From an uncultured Pirellula sp. (GTDB lineage: Bacteria > Planctomycetota > Planctomycetia > Pirellulales > Pirellulaceae): a DNA stretch of 64,000 nt. Under the pieces are notes generated by a model, which did no database searches, had not been told where the DNA came from, and saw only the letters and a program-made list of their open reading frames with translations. Shown piece after piece: positions 62,100-64,000 of the stretch (position 1 is its first letter; the number at the start of each line of letters is the position of its first letter). The stretch is from contig CAIOHR010000204.1 of assembly GCA_903858115.1 (NCBI GenBank), positions 1 through 64,000 on the forward strand. The letters run 5' to 3'. The translations under genes were made by a program, and so were the position numbers.

Positions 62100-63274
62100 G
62101 ATTGTTCCCTGCATTGTTGAGTGGCCTATTGGCTTTGAACATGGCGTTTGATACGAACGCACAGGAATCATTCAAGCTAGAGGAACTACTTGCAGCCCGA
62201 TTATCGGACGCTGAGCTCGAGCAAGGGTGGATTCGTTTGTTTGACGGCCAAACCATGCTCGGATGGAAGGATGCAGGCAAAGCCAACTGGCGTGTGCAAG
62301 ACGGAGCGTTGCAAGCCGACTCGGGCGAAAATGGTCTATTGTGCACGACCGTTCCGTTCAGCAACTATGAACTTACGGTCGAATTCAAAGCGGCCGAGAA
62401 AACCAATAGCGGCGTCTTTTTGAGAACGCCATTGAAGCCAAAGGATCCAGCCAAGGATTGCTTTGAGTTGAATATTGCTCCTACGGACAACCCATTTCCA
62501 ACCGGCTCTTTTGTTTACCGACAAAAGGTATCCGAACAAGTTGCTGCACCGAAAGCGAACGAATGGCACACGTTTCGAGTGCTACTCGATGGAGCGAAAA
62601 CCTCAGCTTGGTTGGATGGGAAGCAAACCGTGGATTACGCCGATACGACAGATCTGAAGTCAGGTTGGATTGGGCTTCAATTTCGCGAAGGGCCAATCGC
62701 TTTCCGAAACATTCGCATTCGTCCCATTGGCGAAACGCTGATCCCTGGCAAGCCCGACGCGTTTTTGCCCGGTGTCAAAGTCGATGCCACATGGGACGCG
62801 AATGGTTCGCTGACGATTGTTGGCGGCCGAGGGCATGTAGAGAGCAAAGCGAAGCTAGGAGATGGATTCATTCAGTTTGCAGCCAAGACATTGGTGCCCA
62901 ATGTAAATTCAGGCGTGTTCTTCCGTTGCATTCCAGGCGAAGACATGAACGGTTACGAATGCCAATTGCATCACGGATTCAAAGAGAACCGTTTGATACC
63001 TGTCGATTCCGGTTCGGGTGCCATTTTCCGCCGCCAAGCAGCCAGGGCTGTGCTTTCAGACGAAGGATCCAAGACTCATATCACGATCGTCGCCCATGGC
63101 CCGAGAATGGCGACTTGGGTGCAAGGAGTGCAGGTAGTCGATTGGGAAGATACACGCAAAGCAGATGCTAACCCACGCAAAGGGCTGCGAACCGAAGCTG
63201 GATCTCTGATGCTCCAAGGGCACGATCCCGAATGCAAAGTTCGTTTCGATCAATTGCGCATTGGTGGCATCTGA
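62087..63274 (+). CDS. Secreted protein with two tandem DUF1080 (3-keto-disaccharide hydrolase-like) domains
   Basis: A 395-residue protein with a Sec signal (about 1-24). Two LamG-like beta-sandwich domains of the DUF1080 family follow. The first (about 43-215) has WIRLFDGQTMLGWK, NYELTVEFKAAEKTNSGVFLR and IAFRNIRIRPI; the second (about 230-393) has NSGVFFRCIPGEDMNGYECQ and VRFDQLRI. Such proteins are very frequent in planctomycetes and act on or bind disaccharides and polysaccharides. It lies at the end of the Ppx-DUF58-Dus run and overlaps its predecessor by 13 bp. Confidence 0.92.
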   Translation: MRIMRLFPALLSGLLALNMAFDTNAQESFKLEELLAARLSDAELEQGWIRLFDGQTMLGWKDAGKANWRVQDGALQADSGENGLLCTTVPFSNYELTVEFKAAEKTNSGVFLRTPLKPKDPAKDCFELNIAPTDNPFPTGSFVYRQKVSEQVAAPKANEWHTFRVLLDGAKTSAWLDGKQTVDYADTTDLKSGWIGLQFREGPIAFRNIRIRPIGETLIPGKPDAFLPGVKVDATWDANGSLTIVGGRGHVESKAKLGDGFIQFAAKTLVPNVNSGVFFRCIPGEDMNGYECQLHHGFKENRLIPVDSGSGAIFRRQAARAVLSDEGSKTHITIVAHGPRMATWVQGVQVVDWEDTRKADANPRKGLRTEAGSLMLQGHDPECKVRFDQLRIGGI

Positions 63275-63710
63275 GCGAAGTACTTGTGTCAATCGTGGCC
63301 GCCGTTATGGGATCTTAAACCAAGACATAGTTATCACAGATGATCTCCACAATTCCGATTCTTCATCGATTGATCATGTTTCCGGCTCCACGAAGAGTTC
63401 GCGTTTAGCATTTTTTGGGTTCATCACGATCGTGTTTTGGATTGGTTTGGTTTCCGGGCCAATGTTTGCGCAGGTAGAAAGTCAAACGTCTACATCCGAG
63501 GTGAGGACGTGGCGTGACGAACTTGCCGAAACCCAAAGGAAGATCGTATCCTATAGTCAGAACAAATCGACGGACCGCTTTTCCAGGGTGAAAGAGCCTG
63601 AAAGGCTGCTAACCTTTCTCAAGGATGGCGTTGTTCTGGGAATTGCCATCGATCAATCGCCCAGTGAGCAAGTGCCTTCAACGATCGAGTATGCAAGATG
63701 GGCTGTCTGA
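63261..63710 (+). CDS. Hypothetical signal-anchored protein
   Basis: Up to 149 residues, depending on start. The only start-like codon near the 5' end is a TTG at 63261, inside the DUF1080 gene, so the real start may be an alternative codon downstream. A hydrophobic segment with SRLAFFGFITIVFWIGLVSGPMFA (about residues 48-70) looks like a signal or anchor, followed by a helical soluble part (RDELAETQRKIVSYSQN). Family unknown. Its end overlaps the next frame by 20 bp, and a frameshift joining the two cannot be excluded. Confidence 0.55.
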   Translation: MVASERSTCVNRGRRYGILNQDIVITDDLHNSDSSSIDHVSGSTKSSRLAFFGFITIVFWIGLVSGPMFAQVESQTSTSEVRTWRDELAETQRKIVSYSQNKSTDRFSRVKEPERLLTFLKDGVVLGIAIDQSPSEQVPSTIEYARWAV

Positions 63711-64000
63711 GTGTTCAGTCCCATCACCACCCGGTGTCAACTTTGTGGAATTTGATTTTGGGAACAGATGCTCTTTTGTGGCTGTCGCGTGGATGAAGTC
63801 GGCGGACTTGAAAGCGTTTTATGATCGGGAGCTTGAAAGACAAGGTTGGATAGCTTTGCCAAGCCAACCGTCACCGTATCGCGATACATTTGTACAGACG
63901 TATATCTGCGGACAACGTGATCTTTATCTCACTTTTCAACAGTACAAAGACGACAAATCCGCAGTTTTTGCATCTGGTCGGATGGACACTTGGCAATTGA
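63691..64000 (+). CDS. Hypothetical protein, 3' end beyond the window
   Basis: An ATG at 63691 opens a frame that continues past the last base; 103 complete codons are visible. The product starts MQDGLSECSVPSPPGVNFVE and continues SFVAVAWMKSADLKAFYDRE, LERQGWIALPSQPSP and YLTFQQYKDDKSAVFASGR, a mixed alpha/beta soluble domain without a signal. It overlaps the end of the preceding frame by 20 bp. No family recognised. Confidence 0.5.
   Translation, partial: MQDGLSECSVPSPPGVNFVEFDFGNRCSFVAVAWMKSADLKAFYDRELERQGWIALPSQPSPYRDTFVQTYICGQRDLYLTFQQYKDDKSAVFASGRMDTWQL

Overview
The window looks like chromosomal DNA of a member of the Planctomycetota, most likely the Pirellulales. Several families almost confined to that phylum occur together: a DUF1559 prepilin-like protein, a TIGR03000 repeat protein, DUF1080 domains in tandem, a CRTAC1/FG-GAP lipoprotein, a subtilase with a LEPR-XLL-like N-terminus, Tat-exported Gfo/Idh/MocA oxidoreductases and large serine/threonine kinases. 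Base composition is moderate throughout and I saw no foreign island. No rRNA, tRNA or CRISPR array was found.

Layout. 1-5.7 kb: the 3' part of a REP-associated (RAYT) transposase, then a membrane protein, a Tat-exported oxidoreductase, a beta-lactamase-like hydrolase and a convergent TPR-glycosyltransferase. 5.8-10.4 kb: a hairpin-rich repeat cluster, a polyprenyl-phosphate-type glycosyltransferase, a multi-pass membrane protein with an internal duplication, and an FHA-EAL protein. 10.7-17.6 kb: an AAA+ ATPase, a giant Hanks kinase fused to a tubulin/FtsZ-like domain, a UvrC-like GIY-YIG protein and a DUF3127 OB-fold protein with an SSB-like acidic tip. The first two are nearly abutting and the third follows 43 bp later. 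17.7-23.4 kb: an S46 peptidase, a DUF3299-like protein coupled to purC, a heptamer microsatellite, a TIM-barrel protein and gmd. 23.5-30 kb (minus strand): an ABC-2 exporter translationally coupled to hrpA. 30.3-34.1 kb: pckG, a DadA-like oxidase and a YaiI-family protein. 34.1-42.4 kb: two divergent arms, one with a heptaheme cytochrome-TPR protein, membrane protein, lipoprotein and DUF1559 protein, the other with a TPR protein and a CRTAC1 lipoprotein. 42.7-49.6 kb: queA, the remnant of a WecG/TagA-type glycosyltransferase, glgB, an RNase H-like protein that has lost catalytic residues, an unknown gene, pyrE and mutM. 49.7-53.0 kb (minus strand): amidohydrolase, M20 peptidase, a small secreted protein and a methyltransferase. 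53.4-57.6 kb: secreted subtilase and TIGR03000 protein, closed by a clear intrinsic terminator. 57.7-64 kb: a compact plus-strand run of Ppx/GppA-HD, DUF58, Dus, a small protein, a DUF1080 protein and two short unknown genes, the last cut by the window end.

The most promising unit is 10.7-17.1 kb: AAA+ ATPase, kinase-tubulin fusion and GIY-YIG protein on one strand with very short gaps. This may be a phospho-regulated cytoskeletal or NTP-dependent system, but that reading is inference from domain content and spacing. Other notable points are the decayed glycosyltransferase, the RNase H-like pseudoenzyme, short tandem repeats at gene junctions, and dispersed hairpin repeats in a genome segment that also carries a RAYT gene.
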